Part shown: positions 17,443 through 27,410 of the stretch, one piece after another
How positions within the stretch are numbered: the first letter of the stretch is position 1
Layout: the number at the start of each line of letters is the position of its first letter
Origin: Microbispora hainanensis
GTDB taxonomy: Bacteria; Actinomycetota; Actinomycetes; Streptosporangiales; Streptosporangiaceae
Reading direction: 5' to 3'
DNA: 64,000 nucleotides
NCBI RefSeq assembly: GCF_036186745.1
Contig: NZ_CP108086.1
Span: forward strand, 3,348,001 to 3,412,000
Notes under the pieces: model-generated
The model's input: the letters and a program-made list of their open reading frames with translations, nothing else
What the model was told of the DNA's origin: nothing
Databases searched by the model: none
Position numbers and translations under genes: made by a program

Positions 17443-17750
17443 TGCCGAAGCTGCACGTGAAGAAGGGCGACCTCGTCCAGGTCATCGCCGGCAAGGACAA
17501 GGGCGCCAAGGGCCGGATCATCGCCGCCTACCCGCGCGAGGAGCGCGTGGTGGTCGAGGGCGTCAACATGATCAAGAAGCACTCCAAGGTCACCAACCAG
17601 GGACCGCGCGGCGCCAAGGAAGGCGGCGTGCAGACCATGGAGGCTCCCATCCACGTGAGCAACGTGAAGAAGCTCAAGGATGACGAGAAGAAGCCCGAGA
17701 AGAAGGCCGCCGCGAAGGGCGACGCCGAGGCGACGGGTGAGGACAGCTGA
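17442..17750 (+). CDS. rplX: 50S ribosomal protein L24
   Basis: Initiator of large-subunit assembly at the 5' end of 23S rRNA; 102 aa. The KOW motif [20 protein letters not shown] is at the N-terminus. The C-terminal 20 residues are a Lys/Glu/Ala-rich tail. ATG at 17442 was chosen over GTG at 17439, which adds one residue. It overlaps the stop of rplN and, by 1 bp, the ATG of rplE. Confidence 0.96.
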   Translation: MPKLHVKKGDLVQVIAGKDKGAKGRIIAAYPREERVVVEGVNMIKKHSKVTNQGPRGAKEGGVQTMEAPIHVSNVKKLKDDEKKPEKKAAAKGDAEATGEDS

Positions 17751-18319
17751 TGACCGCCACGACTGAAGAGCGCATCGTTCCGCGCCTCAAGCAGCGCTAC
17801 CGCGAGGAGATCATCGCGAAGCTGCGCGAGGAGTTCGGCATCGAGAACATCATGCAGGTGCCCACGATCACCAAGATCAAGGTGAACATGGGTGTCGGCG
17901 AGGCCGCCCGCGACTCGAAGCTCATCGAGGGCGCCGTTCGCGACCTGACCGCGATCACCGGCCAGAAGCCGGCCGTCGCCCGCGCCCGCAAGTCCATCGC
18001 GCAGTTCAAGCTGCGTGAGGGCATGCCGATCGGCGCGCACGTGACGCTGCGCGGCGACCGCATGTGGGAGTTCCTCGACCGTCTGCTGTCGCTGGCGCTG
18101 CCGCGTATCCGGGACTTCCGTGGTCTGTCGCCGAAGCAGTTCGACGGCAACGGCAACTACACCTTCGGCCTCACCGAGCAGGTCATGTTCCACGAGGTGG
18201 ACCAGGACAAGGTGGACCGGCAGCGGGGCATGGACATCACGGTCGTGACCACCGCGAAGAACGACGAGCAGGGCCGGGCGCTGCTGAAGCTCCTCGGTTT
18301 CCCCTTCAAGGAGGCCTGA
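17750..18319 (+). CDS. rplE: 50S ribosomal protein L5
   Basis: 5S rRNA-binding protein of the central protuberance, contacting P-site tRNA; 189 aa. [18 protein letters not shown] and the loop [17 protein letters not shown] are diagnostic. ATG at 17750 in a TGATG overlap with rplX. Confidence 0.97.
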   Translation: MTATTEERIVPRLKQRYREEIIAKLREEFGIENIMQVPTITKIKVNMGVGEAARDSKLIEGAVRDLTAITGQKPAVARARKSIAQFKLREGMPIGAHVTLRGDRMWEFLDRLLSLALPRIRDFRGLSPKQFDGNGNYTFGLTEQVMFHEVDQDKVDRQRGMDITVVTTAKNDEQGRALLKLLGFPFKEA

Positions 18320-18321
18320 TC

Positions 18322-18507
18322 ATGGCGAAGACGTCGCTGAAGGTCAAGGCAGCGCGCAAGCAGAAGTTCGAGGTCCGGGCGTACACTCGGTGCTCCCGCT
18401 GCGGGCGTCCCCGCGCTGTCTACCGCAAGTTCGGGCTGTGCCGCGTGTGCTTCCGCGAGATGGCGCACCGGGGCGAGCTGCCCGGCATCACCAAGTCGAG
18501 CTGGTAA
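18322..18507 (+). CDS. rpsZ: 30S ribosomal protein S14, zinc-binding short form
   Basis: 61-aa C+ form of S14 with a four-cysteine zinc site (CSRC and CRVC pairs). It organises the 30S head with S3 and S10. ATG at 18322 ([14 protein letters not shown]), 2 bp after rplE. Actinobacteria often keep a zinc-independent S14 paralog elsewhere for zinc starvation; none is in this window. Confidence 0.96.
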   Translation: MAKTSLKVKAARKQKFEVRAYTRCSRCGRPRAVYRKFGLCRVCFREMAHRGELPGITKSSW

Positions 18508-18545
18508 GCCCTCCGCGGGCCAGCCGTAAAGAAGTCATATCAACC

Positions 18546-18565
18546 GGGCGCTGGTCGCAGCGCCC
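18546..18565 (+). promoter_or_regulatory. Hairpin in the rpsZ-rpsH gap
   Basis: Perfect GGGCGCTG / CAGCGCCC stem (18546-18553 / 18558-18565) with a GTCG loop, in a 112-bp gap. In E. coli S8 binds a site within its operon mRNA; this stem lies just upstream of the S8 gene, but I could not show S8-like recognition features. Confidence 0.45.
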
Positions 18566-18619
18566 ACGACCACACCGAAGGTCCCATCGGGGAAACCGCG
18601 GTGAGGAAGGCCACCGGCC

Positions 18620-19018
18620 ATGACGATGACCGACCCGATCGCAGACATGTTGACTCGTCTGCGTAACGCGAACTCGGCCTATCACGACACCGTGAGCATG
18701 CCTTACTCCAAGATCAAGGCACACATCGCGGAGATCCTCCAGCAGGAGGGCTACATCCAGGGCTGGAGCGTCGAGGACGCCAAGGTTGGCAAGAACCTCG
18801 TGATGGAGCTGAAGTTCGGCCCCAGCCGCGAGCGCGCCATCGCGGGCCTGCGCCGGGTGTCGAAGCCCGGTCTGCGGGTCTATGCAAAGAAGGACAACCT
18901 GCCCCGCGTTCTGGGCGGTCTGGGCGTCGCGATCATCTCGACGTCCGGCGGTCTGATGACGGACCGGCAGGCGAGCAAGCGTGGAGTGGGCGGGGAAGTC
19001 CTCGCCTACGTCTGGTAA
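18620..19018 (+). CDS. rpsH: 30S ribosomal protein S8
   Basis: Central-domain 16S rRNA binder, 132 aa. Begins [21 protein letters not shown] at 18620 was chosen because GAGGAAGG at 18602-18609 is well spaced for it, while ATG at 18626 is an alternative. The C-terminal [22 protein letters not shown] block is typical. Confidence 0.96.
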   Translation: MTMTDPIADMLTRLRNANSAYHDTVSMPYSKIKAHIAEILQQEGYIQGWSVEDAKVGKNLVMELKFGPSRERAIAGLRRVSKPGLRVYAKKDNLPRVLGGLGVAIISTSGGLMTDRQASKRGVGGEVLAYVW

Positions 19019-19036
19019 CGAGGGGAGGCACTCAGC

Positions 19037-19579
19037 ATGTCGCGAATCGGACGGCTGCCCATCCCCGTACCGGCGGGTGTCGACATCACGATCGACGGCC
19101 GGGAAGTCCAGGTCAAGGGGCCCAAGGGCACGCTCACTCACACGGTCGCCGAGCCCATCGAGGTCTCGCGCGGCGAGGACGGCACCATCACCGTCACGCG
19201 CCCGAACGACGAGAACAAGGTTCGTGCGCTGCACGGCCTGTCCCGCACGCTCATCGCCAACATGGTGGCGGGTGTCACGCAGGGCTACACGAAGACGCTC
19301 GAGATCGTCGGCGTCGGTTACCGCGTCCAGGCCAAGGGTCCGACGGAGCTGGAGTTCTCTCTGGGCTTCAGCCACCCGGTGATCGTCAAGGCCCCCGAGG
19401 GCGTCAGCTTCCGTGTCGAGAGGCCGACCCTGTTCCACGTGGACGGCATCGACAAGCAGCGGGTCGGCGAGGTCGCCGCCAACATCAGGAAGCTGCGCAA
19501 GCCGGACCCGTACAAGGGCAAGGGCGTGCGCTACCAGGGCGAGGTTGTCCGCCGCAAGGTCGGAAAGGCTGGTAAGTAG
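19037..19579 (+). CDS. rplF: 50S ribosomal protein L6
   Basis: 23S rRNA binder near the factor-binding site; 180 aa. Starts [15 protein letters not shown], with the two L6 repeats and the C-terminal [14 protein letters not shown] signature. ATG at 19037 behind GAGGGGAGG; rplR follows after 2 bp. Confidence 0.97.
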   Translation: MSRIGRLPIPVPAGVDITIDGREVQVKGPKGTLTHTVAEPIEVSRGEDGTITVTRPNDENKVRALHGLSRTLIANMVAGVTQGYTKTLEIVGVGYRVQAKGPTELEFSLGFSHPVIVKAPEGVSFRVERPTLFHVDGIDKQRVGEVAANIRKLRKPDPYKGKGVRYQGEVVRRKVGKAGK

Positions 19580-19581
19580 GC

Positions 19582-19965
19582 ATGGCTGGAAAGACTGCGT
19601 TCGGCAAGCACACGGCCGCCCGCACGGTCTCCCGGGCTCGCCGGCACCGCCGTGTCCGCAAGAACGTCTTCGGCACGGCCGAGCGTCCGCGCCTGGTCGT
19701 CAACCGGTCGACCCGTCACCTGTTCGTGCAGATCGTCGACGACACTCAGGGCCACACGCTGGTGAGCGCGTCCACCATGGACGTCTCGCTGCGCAACGCC
19801 GAGGGTGACAAGACCGAGAAGGCGAAGAAGGTCGGCGAGCTTCTCGCTCAGCGGGCCAAGACCGCCGGGATCACCGCTGTCGTGTTCGACCGCGGTGGCA
19901 ACCGCTACGCGGGGCGGATCGCCGCTCTCGCGGACAGCGCCCGTGAAGGCGGGCTGGAGTTCTGA
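19582..19965 (+). CDS. rplR: 50S ribosomal protein L18
   Basis: 5S rRNA-binding protein of the central protuberance; 127 aa. The [20 protein letters not shown] core and the [15 protein letters not shown] ending are typical. ATG at 19582 directly after rplF. rpsE follows after 64 bp. Confidence 0.97.
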   Translation: MAGKTAFGKHTAARTVSRARRHRRVRKNVFGTAERPRLVVNRSTRHLFVQIVDDTQGHTLVSASTMDVSLRNAEGDKTEKAKKVGELLAQRAKTAGITAVVFDRGGNRYAGRIAALADSAREGGLEF

Positions 19966-20029
19966 TGACTCCGGTCCGTGGGTCGCGACCGACGACCCGT
20001 CCAAAGAGCAACGAGAAGAGGAACCACTG

Positions 20030-20662
20030 ATGGCTGCAGCTCCGCGTCGCGGTGCCGGCGGCGGTGGCGAGCGGCGTGACCGTCGTGAGGACCGCCGCGG
20101 TGGCGCCGCAGACAAGGGCGTCTCGTACATCGAGCGCGTCGTAAAGATCAACCGAGTGGCCAAGGTCGTCCAGGGCGGCCGGCGCTTCAGCTTCACCGCG
20201 CTGGTCATCGTCGGCGACGGCAACGGTCTCGTCGGGGTCGGCTACGGCAAGGCCAAGGAGGTGCCCGCGGCGATCGCCAAGGGTGTCGAGGAGGCCAAGA
20301 AGCACTTCTTCAAGGTTCCGCGCATCCAGGGCACCATCCCGCACCCGGTGCAGGGCGAGGACGCCGCCGGCGTCGTCCTCCTGCGTCCGGCCTCGCCCGG
20401 TACGGGCGTCATCGCGGGTGGCCCGGTCCGCGCGGTCCTGGAGTGCGCCGGGATCCACGACGTGCTGTCCAAGTCACTCGGCTCGGACAACCCGATCAAC
20501 ATCGTGCACGCCACCGTGGCGGCTCTGAAGGGCCTCAGCCGGCCCGAGGAGATCGCCGCCCGCCGTGGCCTGCCGATCGAGGACGTCGCTCCCAAGGCGA
20601 TGCTGAAGGCTCGTGCCGAGGGTCTGGCCGAGGCGGCCGCGGCCGCGAAGGCGGTGAGCTAG
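20030..20662 (+). CDS. rpsE: 30S ribosomal protein S5
   Basis: Decoding-fidelity protein at the mRNA entry; 210 aa. ATG at 20030 ([17 protein letters not shown]), preceded by AGAGGAA; the longer upstream frame is the end of rplR in another frame. An Arg/Gly-rich N-terminal extension of about 30 residues precedes the double-stranded RNA-binding S5 domain ([17 protein letters not shown]). The spectinomycin loop region is wild type in appearance. Confidence 0.96.
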   Translation: MAAAPRRGAGGGGERRDRREDRRGGAADKGVSYIERVVKINRVAKVVQGGRRFSFTALVIVGDGNGLVGVGYGKAKEVPAAIAKGVEEAKKHFFKVPRIQGTIPHPVQGEDAAGVVLLRPASPGTGVIAGGPVRAVLECAGIHDVLSKSLGSDNPINIVHATVAALKGLSRPEEIAARRGLPIEDVAPKAMLKARAEGLAEAAAAAKAVS

Positions 20663-20664
20663 TG

Positions 20665-20847
20665 ATGGCTCGTCTGAAGATCACCCAGACCCGGTCCAAG
20701 ATCGGTGGCCAGCAGAACCAGCGTGACTCGCTGCGTTCGCTGGGTCTGAAGCGAATCGGCGACGTCGTCGTCAAGGAGGACCGCCCGGAGATCCGGGGCA
20801 TGGTCGCCAAGGTGTCGCACCTCGTCGAGGTTGAGGAGGTCGACTAG
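20665..20847 (+). CDS. rpmD: 50S ribosomal protein L30
   Basis: 60-aa large-subunit protein ([15 protein letters not shown]). It is absent from many bacterial lineages but usual in actinobacteria. ATG at 20665, 2 bp after the rpsE stop; a GTG at 20662 would add one residue. rplO begins 2 bp downstream. Confidence 0.95.
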   Translation: MARLKITQTRSKIGGQQNQRDSLRSLGLKRIGDVVVKEDRPEIRGMVAKVSHLVEVEEVD

Positions 20848-20849
20848 TC

Positions 20850-21305
20850 ATGACCGAGAACGCTCCGCTCAAGATCCACGACCTCCGTCCGGCCCCCGGC
20901 GCCAACAAGGCCAAGACCCGCAAGGGCCGTGGCGAGGGCTCCAAGGGCAAGACGGCCGGCCGTGGCACCAAGGGCACCCGGGCCCGTACGGCTGTCATGC
21001 CGGGCTTCGAGGGTGGCCAGGTCCCGCTCCAGCGGCGGCTGCCGAAGCTGAAGGGCTTCTCCAACGCCCTGTTCAAGACGACCTACCAGGTCGTCAACCT
21101 GGACAGGCTCGGGGAGCTGTTCCCCCAGGGCGGCGACGTCACGCTCGACGACCTGGTGGCCAAGGGTGCGGTCCGCAAGAACCAGCCCGTCAAGGTGCTG
21201 GGCACCGGCGAGATCTCCGTGGCGCTGAACGTGCAGGCGCACGCCTTCTCCGCCAGCGCGAAGGAGAAGATCGCCGCGGCCGGCGGCTCGGTTTCCGAGC
21301 TGTAG
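20850..21305 (+). CDS. rplO: 50S ribosomal protein L15
   Basis: Late-assembly large-subunit protein, 151 aa. The glycine/lysine-rich N-terminal tail ([16 protein letters not shown]) penetrates 23S rRNA; the C-terminal domain ends SVSEL. ATG at 20850. Two hairpins follow before secY. Confidence 0.97.
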   Translation: MTENAPLKIHDLRPAPGANKAKTRKGRGEGSKGKTAGRGTKGTRARTAVMPGFEGGQVPLQRRLPKLKGFSNALFKTTYQVVNLDRLGELFPQGGDVTLDDLVAKGAVRKNQPVKVLGTGEISVALNVQAHAFSASAKEKIAAAGGSVSEL

Positions 21306-21321
21306 GCATCACGTGCTGCGA

Positions 21322-21394
21322 GGCGCGGAGGTTCACTATGAGCCTCCGCGCCCGTAGTGCGTTAGAGTTCGCCTGGCACGGGGGTCCCCCCGTG
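21322..21394 (+). promoter_or_regulatory. Two hairpins in the rplO-secY gap
   Basis: GGCGCGGAGG (21322-21331) pairs perfectly with CCTCCGCGCC (21343-21352) around an 11-nt loop. CACGGGG (21377-21383) pairs with CCCCGTG (21388-21394) around GTCC. The first lies 16 bp after the rplO stop and could terminate spc transcription, leaving secY-adk with its own control. Confidence 0.55.
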
Positions 21395-21486
21395 TTCGAC
21401 CAAGCACTCTGGCAGGAAGACATGTCGATGGACGCCTTGCGGGCCATCGCCGACCGTTACCGCGTCACTGGCGCGCAGGAGGGACC

Positions 21487-22794
21487 GTGCTGACCGCGAT
21501 TACCCGGGCGTTCCGGACGCCTGACCTGCGCAAGAAGCTGCTCTTCACACTGGGCATCATCGTGCTGTTCCGGCTTGGCTCGGTGCTTCCCACTCCGGGG
21601 GTCAACGCCCAGAACGTGGCCCTGTGTCTGGAGCAGGCCCAGGCGGGAGACGCTGCCAACATCTACGGGATGGTGCAGCTCTTCAGCGGCGGCGCCCTGT
21701 TGAAACTTTCAGTGTTCGCGCTCGGCATCATGCCGTACATCACCGCGAGCATCATCCTGCAGCTGTTGACGGTGGTGATCCCGCGGCTGGAGGCCCTCAA
21801 GAAGGAGGGCCAGGCGGGCACGGCGAAGATCACGCAGTACACCCGTTACCTGACCATCGGGCTGGCGGTGCTGCAGTCCACCGCGTTCGTCGCCCTGGCC
21901 CGCAGCGGGCAGCTCTTCCAGAACTGCAACCAGGAGATCCTGCTCAGCCAGGACGTCTTCCCGCTGATCACCATGGTCATCACGATGACCGCCGGCACCG
22001 CCGTGATCATGTGGCTGGGCGAGCTGGTGACCGACCGCGGCGTCGGCAACGGCATGTCGATCCTGATCTTCACTCAGGTCATCGCGGTGTTCCCGTCGGA
22101 GCTCGTGAACATCTTCCGGCAGAGCCCGTTCAAGTTCGTCATCGTGATGATCGTCGGCATCGTGATGATCGGCGTCGTCGTGTTCATCGAGCAGGCGCAG
22201 CGCCGGATCCCGGTCCAGTACGCCAAGCGGATGGTCGGCCGTCGCATGTACGGCGGCACCTCGACCTACATCCCGCTCAAGGTGAACCAGGCCGGCATCA
22301 TCCCGGTCATCTTCGCCTCGTCGCTGCTCTATCTGCCGCAGCTTCTGGTGACGCTGTTCGGCAACAGCCAGAAGCCCAACGCGGTCATCGAGTGGCTGGC
22401 CCAGAACATGATCAGGGGCGACCACCCGGTCTACATGGCCACGTTCTTCCTGCTGATCGTCTTCTTCACGTACTTCTACGTGTCCATCACTTTCAACCCC
22501 CCTGAAGTGGCTGACAACATGAAGAAGTACGGTGGGTTCATCCCGGGCATCCGTCCGGGCCGGCCGACCGCTGAGTACCTGAGCTACGTGCTCAACAGGC
22601 TCACGGCCGCAGGCGCTCCGTATCTGGGTGTGATCTCGCTCATCCCGATCATCGCGCTGGCGGTGGCCGGAGCGAGCCAGAACTTCCCGTTCGGAGGGAC
22701 CAGCATTCTGATCATGGTTGGTGTTGGTCTGGACACGGTCAAGCAGATCGAGAGCCAGCTTCAGCAGCGCAACTACGAGGGCTTCCTGAGATAG
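21487..22794 (+). CDS. secY: Preprotein translocase channel subunit SecY
   Basis: Central pore of the Sec translocon in the cytoplasmic membrane, 435 aa with about ten membrane helices. Begins [24 protein letters not shown] at 21487 behind CAGGAGGGACC. The cytoplasmic loop with [19 protein letters not shown], which contacts SecA and the ribosome, is intact. The stop overlaps the adk GTG by 1 bp. Confidence 0.97.
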   Translation: MLTAITRAFRTPDLRKKLLFTLGIIVLFRLGSVLPTPGVNAQNVALCLEQAQAGDAANIYGMVQLFSGGALLKLSVFALGIMPYITASIILQLLTVVIPRLEALKKEGQAGTAKITQYTRYLTIGLAVLQSTAFVALARSGQLFQNCNQEILLSQDVFPLITMVITMTAGTAVIMWLGELVTDRGVGNGMSILIFTQVIAVFPSELVNIFRQSPFKFVIVMIVGIVMIGVVVFIEQAQRRIPVQYAKRMVGRRMYGGTSTYIPLKVNQAGIIPVIFASSLLYLPQLLVTLFGNSQKPNAVIEWLAQNMIRGDHPVYMATFFLLIVFFTYFYVSITFNPPEVADNMKKYGGFIPGIRPGRPTAEYLSYVLNRLTAAGAPYLGVISLIPIIALAVAGASQNFPFGGTSILIMVGVGLDTVKQIESQLQQRNYEGFLR

Positions 22795-23447
22795 TGCGCG
22801 TCGTCCTGGTTGGGCCCCCCGGAGCGGGTAAGGGGACGCAGGCCCAGTTCATCGCTTCGCACCTGTCGATCCCGAAAATCTCGACAGGCGACATCTTCCG
22901 TGCCAACGTCTCCGGCGGCACGGAGCTCGGCAAGCTCGCCAAGGAGTACATGGACCGCGGCGACCTCGTCCCCGACGAGGTGACCGTGGCCATGGTCCGC
23001 GACCGGCTGTCGGAGGACGACGCGCAGGAGGGCTTCCTCCTGGACGGCTTCCCTCGCAACGTGCCCCAGGCCGAGGTCCTCAAGAAGATGCTGGCCGAGT
23101 TCGGCACGGCGCTCGACGTGGTCCTCAACCTGGTCGTCGAGGACGACGAGGTCGTCCGGCGCCTCGCGGGCCGCCGTACGTGCCGTTCCTGCGGCAAGGT
23201 GTGGCATGTCGTGTTCGACCCGCCCGCCGTGGAGGGCGTCTGCGACGCCTGCGGCGGGGAGCTCTTCCAGCGGGACGACGACCGTGAGGAGACCATCAGG
23301 CGGCGCCTGGAGGTCTACCAGGAGCAGACGCAGCCGCTGATCGCGTTCTACGCCGACGAGGGGATCCTGCAGGGGGTCGACGCGACCGGGCCGGTCGAGG
23401 AGATCACTCAGCGGGCGATGTCGGCGCTGCGGCGGTTCGCCGACTGA
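22794..23447 (+). CDS. adk: Adenylate kinase
   Basis: Interconverts ATP, AMP and ADP; 217 aa. P-loop [10 protein letters not shown] at residues 7-16, AMP-binding DGFPRN. The long LID domain carries a four-cysteine zinc site (CRSC and CDAC), the zinc-bearing form known from Gram-positive bacteria. GTG at 22794 overlaps secY by 1 bp. A stable hairpin follows. Confidence 0.97.
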   Translation: MRVVLVGPPGAGKGTQAQFIASHLSIPKISTGDIFRANVSGGTELGKLAKEYMDRGDLVPDEVTVAMVRDRLSEDDAQEGFLLDGFPRNVPQAEVLKKMLAEFGTALDVVLNLVVEDDEVVRRLAGRRTCRSCGKVWHVVFDPPAVEGVCDACGGELFQRDDDREETIRRRLEVYQEQTQPLIAFYADEGILQGVDATGPVEEITQRAMSALRRFAD

Positions 23448-23464
23448 TTCATTACCGCGGCCGG

Positions 23465-23495
23465 GAACGCCACTCCAGTACATGGGGTGGCGTTC
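23465..23495 (+). terminator. Hairpin between adk and map
   Basis: GAACGCCAC (23465-23473) pairs with GTGGCGTTC (23487-23495), extended inward by TCC/GGG through one wobble to a 7-nt loop (23477-23483). It lies 18 bp after the adk stop with no T-run, and probably terminates or attenuates secY-adk transcripts. Confidence 0.65.
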
Positions 23496-23533
23496 AGGCT
23501 TATATGGGACAATTTCGGGAGGGGGTGCGTCAC

Positions 23534-24364
23534 GTGTTCAAGAAGAACCGGCACGGAATTCAAATCAAGAGCGCCGAGCAACTGGAGAAGATGCGTGCGG
23601 CCGGCCTGGTCGTCGCGCGCACGCTGGAGCTGCTCCGGAAGTCGGTCGAGCCCGGGATGACGCCGCTCGACCTCGACGCCATCGCCGAGAAGGCCATCCG
23701 GGGCGAGGGCGCGATCCCGTCGTTCAAGGGCTACCAGGGCTTTCCCGCCACGATCTGCGCCTCCGTGAACGACGAGGTCGTCCACGGCATCCCCACCGAC
23801 CGGCGTCCGTTCCGCGAGGGCGACATCATCTCGATCGACTGCGGCGCGATCCTCGACGGGTGGCACGGCGACTCGGCGATCACCGTCGGCATCGGTGAGG
23901 TCGACCCCAAGCTGACCGAGCTCATGCGGGTGACCGAGGAGGCCATGTGGCGCGGCATCGCCGCCCTGCGGGTCGGCGGGCACCTGTCCGACATCGGCCA
24001 CCAGATCGAGAAGTACGTGCGTTCTCAGGGCCGCTACGGCATCCCCCAGGAGTACGGCGGGCACGGCATCGGCACCGAGATGCACATGGACCCCTGGGTG
24101 GCCAACCACGGCAAGCCGGGGCGCGGCCCCCGCTTCGAGGTCGGTATGTGCTTCGCGATCGAGCCGATGGTGAACCTCGGCACCGACCGCACCAAGGTGC
24201 TGGCCGACGACTGGACGGTCGTGACGCTCGACGGCAAGGCCTCGGCGCACTTCGAGCACAGCGTCGCGGTGACGGAGAACGGCCCCCTTGTTCTCACGGC
24301 GCTCGACGGCGGGGCCTCCCGTTTCCCCGGCGTCGCCGCGGACGCGGGAGAAAGCGCCTCCTGA
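23534..24364 (+). CDS. map: Methionine aminopeptidase, type I
   Basis: Removes the initiator methionine from nascent proteins; 276 aa. Dinuclear-metal ligands are visible: SIDCGAILDGWHGDSA (two Asp), HGIGTEMHMDP (His), and the Glu residues of IEPMVNLG and the C-terminal FEHSVAVTE. GTG at 23534 (MFKKNRHGIQ) was preferred over ATG at 23504 because GGGAGGGGG at 23517-23525 sits 8 nt upstream of it. Located downstream of secY-adk as in other actinobacteria. Confidence 0.93.
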   Translation: MFKKNRHGIQIKSAEQLEKMRAAGLVVARTLELLRKSVEPGMTPLDLDAIAEKAIRGEGAIPSFKGYQGFPATICASVNDEVVHGIPTDRRPFREGDIISIDCGAILDGWHGDSAITVGIGEVDPKLTELMRVTEEAMWRGIAALRVGGHLSDIGHQIEKYVRSQGRYGIPQEYGGHGIGTEMHMDPWVANHGKPGRGPRFEVGMCFAIEPMVNLGTDRTKVLADDWTVVTLDGKASAHFEHSVAVTENGPLVLTALDGGASRFPGVAADAGESAS

Positions 24365-24373
24365 ACCGCCTCC

Positions 24374-24394
24374 CGAATGGGAACGCCCATTTCG
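24374..24394 (+). terminator. Small hairpin after map
   Basis: AATGGG and CCCATT pair around AACG (centre near 24383), extended by CGA/TCG with one bulge. It starts about 10 bp after the map stop and is a plausible weak terminator. Confidence 0.4.
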
Positions 24395-24446
24395 GCGTCG
24401 CTTGAACAATAATGGTCTTATCGCTCGACGGACCGGGAGATGGTAG

Positions 24447-24893
24447 ATGGCGGCAATGCCGGAGATGCGGGCCTCCGACGGCGACCGTGACCGGGTCGCC
24501 GCGGCATTGCGTGAGCACGTGGCCGAGGGCAGGCTCACCATCGACGAGTTCAACGAGCGGCTTGAGGCGGTCTACCAGAGCCGCACGTACGGGGAACTGG
24601 CCCGGCTCACCTCCGATCTGCCGGAGATCGACCTGCACCGGATGCCCGCCGCGACCGAGCCCGCGCAACGGGCCCAGGTCGCCCAGCCCGGCAAGGCGCA
24701 GGGCAGCCTGAGGAGCGCGTGGACCGCCTGGGCGGGCGCGAGCGCCATCAGCTGGATGATCTGGCTCATCGCCACCGTCGCTTCGGGGCATTTCATCCCT
24801 CCGTGGCCGATGTGGGTCATGGGCCCGTGGGGCGTCATCCTCCTCCTCAAGACGATTTCCGACGCGGGCGGACGGTCCCGAGGCGGCGCCTGA
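24447..24893 (+). CDS. DUF1707 domain small membrane protein
   Basis: 148-aa protein with an N-terminal DUF1707 domain (residues about 6-58: MRASDGDRDRVAAALREH, then GRLTIDEFNERLEAVYQSRTYGEL), a module common in actinobacteria and thought to bind DNA or partner proteins. Two hydrophobic segments follow (SWMIWLIATVAS and WVMGPWGVILLL), consistent with a 2TM anchor. ATG at 24447 behind GGGAGA. Its function is unknown; it sits between map and infA without obvious operon linkage. Confidence 0.85.
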   Translation: MAAMPEMRASDGDRDRVAAALREHVAEGRLTIDEFNERLEAVYQSRTYGELARLTSDLPEIDLHRMPAATEPAQRAQVAQPGKAQGSLRSAWTAWAGASAISWMIWLIATVASGHFIPPWPMWVMGPWGVILLLKTISDAGGRSRGGA

Positions 24894-25311
24894 GCGTTCT
24901 TTACCGGGGTAGCGCCGTCGCGGGAGTCTGGGGCGGGTAGACGTCCGGTGTCGCGACGTACGGCCCGCTCGGGCCGTGCCCCCGCGGTGCTCGGGCCGCA
25001 CCCGCGCGCGGCGGCATTTCGGCGGTGCCGGGCGGGCGGGTGCGGCGGCCTCCCCAGAAAGCCCACATCGGAATCGGCAGGCGGCGCGCTGGCCGGACAC
25101 CCCCACGGGGGGTACTCTTGATCTGGTTGTGTCGGGACCCCTGCCGTCGTTTCGCAATTCGGCCCGGGTTGTCGTACACTCCTTTGTCGGTTCACTATGA
25201 CCTTTGCGCCTAGGCGGCCTGGCTGGTCGCCGCTCTCTGGAAGCGCCCGAAGGTCGCGGCTGCTTAGTGTTCCGAAGCCTCTGACGATCCGAACTGTGAA
25301 ACGCGAGGGCC
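24894..25311 (+). other. Intergenic region upstream of infA
   Basis: 418 bp without a credible gene. It holds a repeated GCTCGGGCCG, a perfect ACCCCC/GGGGGT inverted repeat at 25099-25113 adjoining TACTCT, and the candidate infA promoter described separately. The last 110 bp before infA would be its untranslated leader. Confidence 0.5.
25151..25180 (+). promoter_or_regulatory. Possible infA promoter
   Basis: The -10 hexamer TACACT (25175-25180) is good for an actinomycete; the only -35 at suitable distance is the imperfect TTCGCA (25151-25156, spacer 18). Some promoter is expected here because infA opens a new group of genes. Confidence 0.4.
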
Positions 25312-25533
25312 ATGGCCAAGAAAGACGGCGCCATCGAGATTGAGGGCACTGTTATTGAGTCGCTTCCGAACGCCATGTTCCGGGTGCAGCTCGACAACGG
25401 TCACAAGGTCCTGGCCCACATCAGCGGGCGGATGCGGATGCACTACATCAGGATCCTGCCCGACGACCGGGTGGTCGTGGAGCTCAGCCCCTACGACCTG
25501 AGTCGCGGACGGATCGTCTACCGGTACAAGTAG
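25312..25533 (+). CDS. infA: Translation initiation factor IF-1
   Basis: S1/OB-fold protein that occupies the A site during initiation; 73 aa ([17 protein letters not shown] to RIVYRYK), the standard length. ATG at 25312. rpmJ follows after 46 bp, as in the usual infA-rpmJ-rpsM order. Confidence 0.97.
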   Translation: MAKKDGAIEIEGTVIESLPNAMFRVQLDNGHKVLAHISGRMRMHYIRILPDDRVVVELSPYDLSRGRIVYRYK

Positions 25534-25579
25534 CCCCCCCGCCAGCGGGGACGGGCCGTATGCGGAACGAATAAGGACT

Positions 25580-25693
25580 ATGAAGGTCAAGCCGAGCGTC
25601 AAGAAGATCTGCGACAAGTGCAAGGTGATTCGCCGGCACGGTCGCGTCATGGTGATCTGCGACAACCTGCGCCACAAGCAGCGCCAGGGCTGA
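25580..25693 (+). CDS. rpmJ: 50S ribosomal protein L36
   Basis: 37-aa zinc-ribbon protein, [19 protein letters not shown] to HKQRQG. The Cys-X2-Cys pair, the third Cys (ICDN) and the His form the zinc site of the C+ type. ATG at 25580 behind AAGGA. Too small for most automatic calling but unmistakable. Confidence 0.95.
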   Translation: MKVKPSVKKICDKCKVIRRHGRVMVICDNLRHKQRQG

Positions 25694-25835
25694 GCCCAGC
25701 TCTCAGTACGTCGCCACCAGGCCCCTGCTGAGTCCGCCCCCGTGGCGGTCTCGACCGCGTGCGGGCCAGGACAACGAAATCGCGTCACACACCCGCGCAG
25801 GCGGCCTCCGCGAGGAGTCCGTACCACGCGGGAGA

Positions 25836-25905
25836 CCCCCGGTCGGAGGCCGGGGCCCTCGCCCGGGCATGGGAGGGGAAGTGTGGCGCAAGACCTCCGC
25901 CACAC
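25836..25905 (+). promoter_or_regulatory. Leader hairpins upstream of rpsM
   Basis: CCCCGG/CCGGGG (about 25837-25855) is followed by a perfect GTGTGGCG/CGCCACAC stem (25881-25888 / 25898-25905) with a 9-nt loop. The second stem ends 2 bp before the AAGGAG ribosome site of rpsM, so folding could control access to it. Confidence 0.5.
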
Positions 25906-25924
25906 TGAAGGAGAATGCCCGACC

Positions 25925-26305
25925 ATGGCCCGCCTGGTTGGCGTCGACCTCCCCCGCGACAAGCGGCTGGAGATCGCTCTCACCTACATTTTCGGAATCG
26001 GCCGCACCCGCGCCAAGGAGATCCTTGACGCGACCGGCATCAGCCCCGACCTGCGCGTCCACCAGCTCACGGACGCCGAGCTCGTCCCGATGCGTGACTA
26101 CATCGAGGCGAACTACAAGATCGAGGGTGACCTCCGCCGCGAGATTCAGGCCGACATCCGACGCAAGATCGAGATCGGCTGCTACCAGGGCATCCGGCAC
26201 CGCAAGGGGCTGCCTGTCCATGGTCAGCGGACGCAGACGAACGCGCGCACCCGCAAGGGTAAGAAGAAGACCGTCGCCGGCAAGAAGAAGCCGGGCAAGA
26301 AGTAG
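25925..26305 (+). CDS. rpsM: 30S ribosomal protein S13
   Basis: Head protein contacting P-site tRNA and the large subunit; 126 aa. ATG at 25925 ([14 protein letters not shown]) behind AAGGAG; the longer upstream frame is leader. The helix-two-turn-helix [21 protein letters not shown] block and basic C-terminal tail are typical. A 231-bp leader separates it from rpmJ. Confidence 0.97.
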   Translation: MARLVGVDLPRDKRLEIALTYIFGIGRTRAKEILDATGISPDLRVHQLTDAELVPMRDYIEANYKIEGDLRREIQADIRRKIEIGCYQGIRHRKGLPVHGQRTQTNARTRKGKKKTVAGKKKPGKK

Positions 26306-26341
26306 TCCTTAGCAGCCACATTTCCAGGAGTTAGCGCTTCA

Positions 26342-26746
26342 ATGCCGCCGAAGAGCCGCCAGGGCGCACCGAAGAAGGTGCGCCGCAAGGAGAAGAAGAA
26401 CGTCGCTCACGGGCACGCCCACATCAAGAGCACGTTCAACAACACGATCGTTTCGATCACCGACCCGAACGGGAACGTGATCTCCTGGGCCAGCGCCGGC
26501 CACGTCGGGTTCAAGGGCTCCCGTAAGTCCACCCCGTTCGCCGCGCAGATGGCTGCCGAGAACGCCGCCCGCCGCGCCATGGAGCACGGCATGCGCAAGG
26601 TCGACGTCTTCGTCAAGGGTCCCGGCTCCGGCCGTGAGACCGCGATCCGTTCGCTGCAGGCGACCGGTCTTGAGGTCGGGTCCATCCAGGACGTGACCCC
26701 GGTCCCGCACAACGGCTGCCGTCCGCCCAAGCGCCGTCGCGTCTGA
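26342..26746 (+). CDS. rpsK: 30S ribosomal protein S11
   Basis: Platform protein near the E site; 134 aa. Starts [19 protein letters not shown]; the core [18 protein letters not shown] and the C-terminal [12 protein letters not shown] are diagnostic. ATG at 26342, 36 bp after rpsM. Confidence 0.97.
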   Translation: MPPKSRQGAPKKVRRKEKKNVAHGHAHIKSTFNNTIVSITDPNGNVISWASAGHVGFKGSRKSTPFAAQMAAENAARRAMEHGMRKVDVFVKGPGSGRETAIRSLQATGLEVGSIQDVTPVPHNGCRPPKRRRV

Positions 26747-26766
26747 GCTCAGGAGAGTAGAGAGAA

Positions 26767-27393
26767 ATGGCTCGTTACACGGGTCCGGACTGCAAGCTCT
26801 GCCGCCGTGAGAAGACCAAGCTCTTCCTCAAGGGCAAGAAGTGCGAGTCCGCCAAGTGCCCCATCGAGATCCGCCCGTACCCGCCGGGTGAGCACGGCCG
26901 CGGCCGTCCGAAGGAGTCGGAGTACCAGCTCCAGCTCCGTGAGAAGCAGAAGACCCGCCGCATCTACGGCGTCCTCGAGAAGCAGTTCCACAACTACTAC
27001 GAGGAAGCCAACCGCAAGGCGGGCAAGACGGGTGAGAACCTGCTCCAGATCCTGGAGAGCCGTCTCGACAACGTGGTCTACCGCGCCGGTTTCGCCGAGT
27101 CGCGTGACGCGGCCCGCCAGCAGGTGCGCCACGGCCACTTCCTCGTGAACGGCAAGAAGGTCGACATCCCGTCGTACCGCGTGCGCGAGCACGACATCAT
27201 CGAGGTCCGCGAGAAGTCGCGCAACCTGCTTCCGTACGAGGTGGCCCGCGCGACCGCCGGCGACAAGACCGTCCCGGCCTGGCTGGGCGTCTCCGCCGAG
27301 AACATGCGCATCCTCGTGCACCAGCTCCCGGTCCGCCAGCAGATCGACACGCTGGTCCAGGAGCAGCTGATCGTCGAGCTCTACTCCAAGTAG
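26767..27393 (+). CDS. rpsD: 30S ribosomal protein S4, zinc-binding form
   Basis: 16S rRNA 5'-domain assembly initiator, 208 aa. N-terminal C+ zinc finger with Cys9, Cys12, Cys26 and Cys31 (CKLC ... CESAKC). The S4 RNA-binding domain lies around residues 95-155 ([16 protein letters not shown]). ATG at 26767. S4 represses the alpha operon in E. coli; a strong hairpin follows before rpoA. Confidence 0.97.
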   Translation: MARYTGPDCKLCRREKTKLFLKGKKCESAKCPIEIRPYPPGEHGRGRPKESEYQLQLREKQKTRRIYGVLEKQFHNYYEEANRKAGKTGENLLQILESRLDNVVYRAGFAESRDAARQQVRHGHFLVNGKKVDIPSYRVREHDIIEVREKSRNLLPYEVARATAGDKTVPAWLGVSAENMRILVHQLPVRQQIDTLVQEQLIVELYSK

Positions 27394-27410
27394 TAGAGCC
27401 CCGGCACTTC

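Noticed and set aside
25099..25118. TACTCT next to an inverted repeat as the main infA promoter
   Set aside because: No -35 at 16-19 bp upstream; TACACT at 25175 is better supported though still uncertain.
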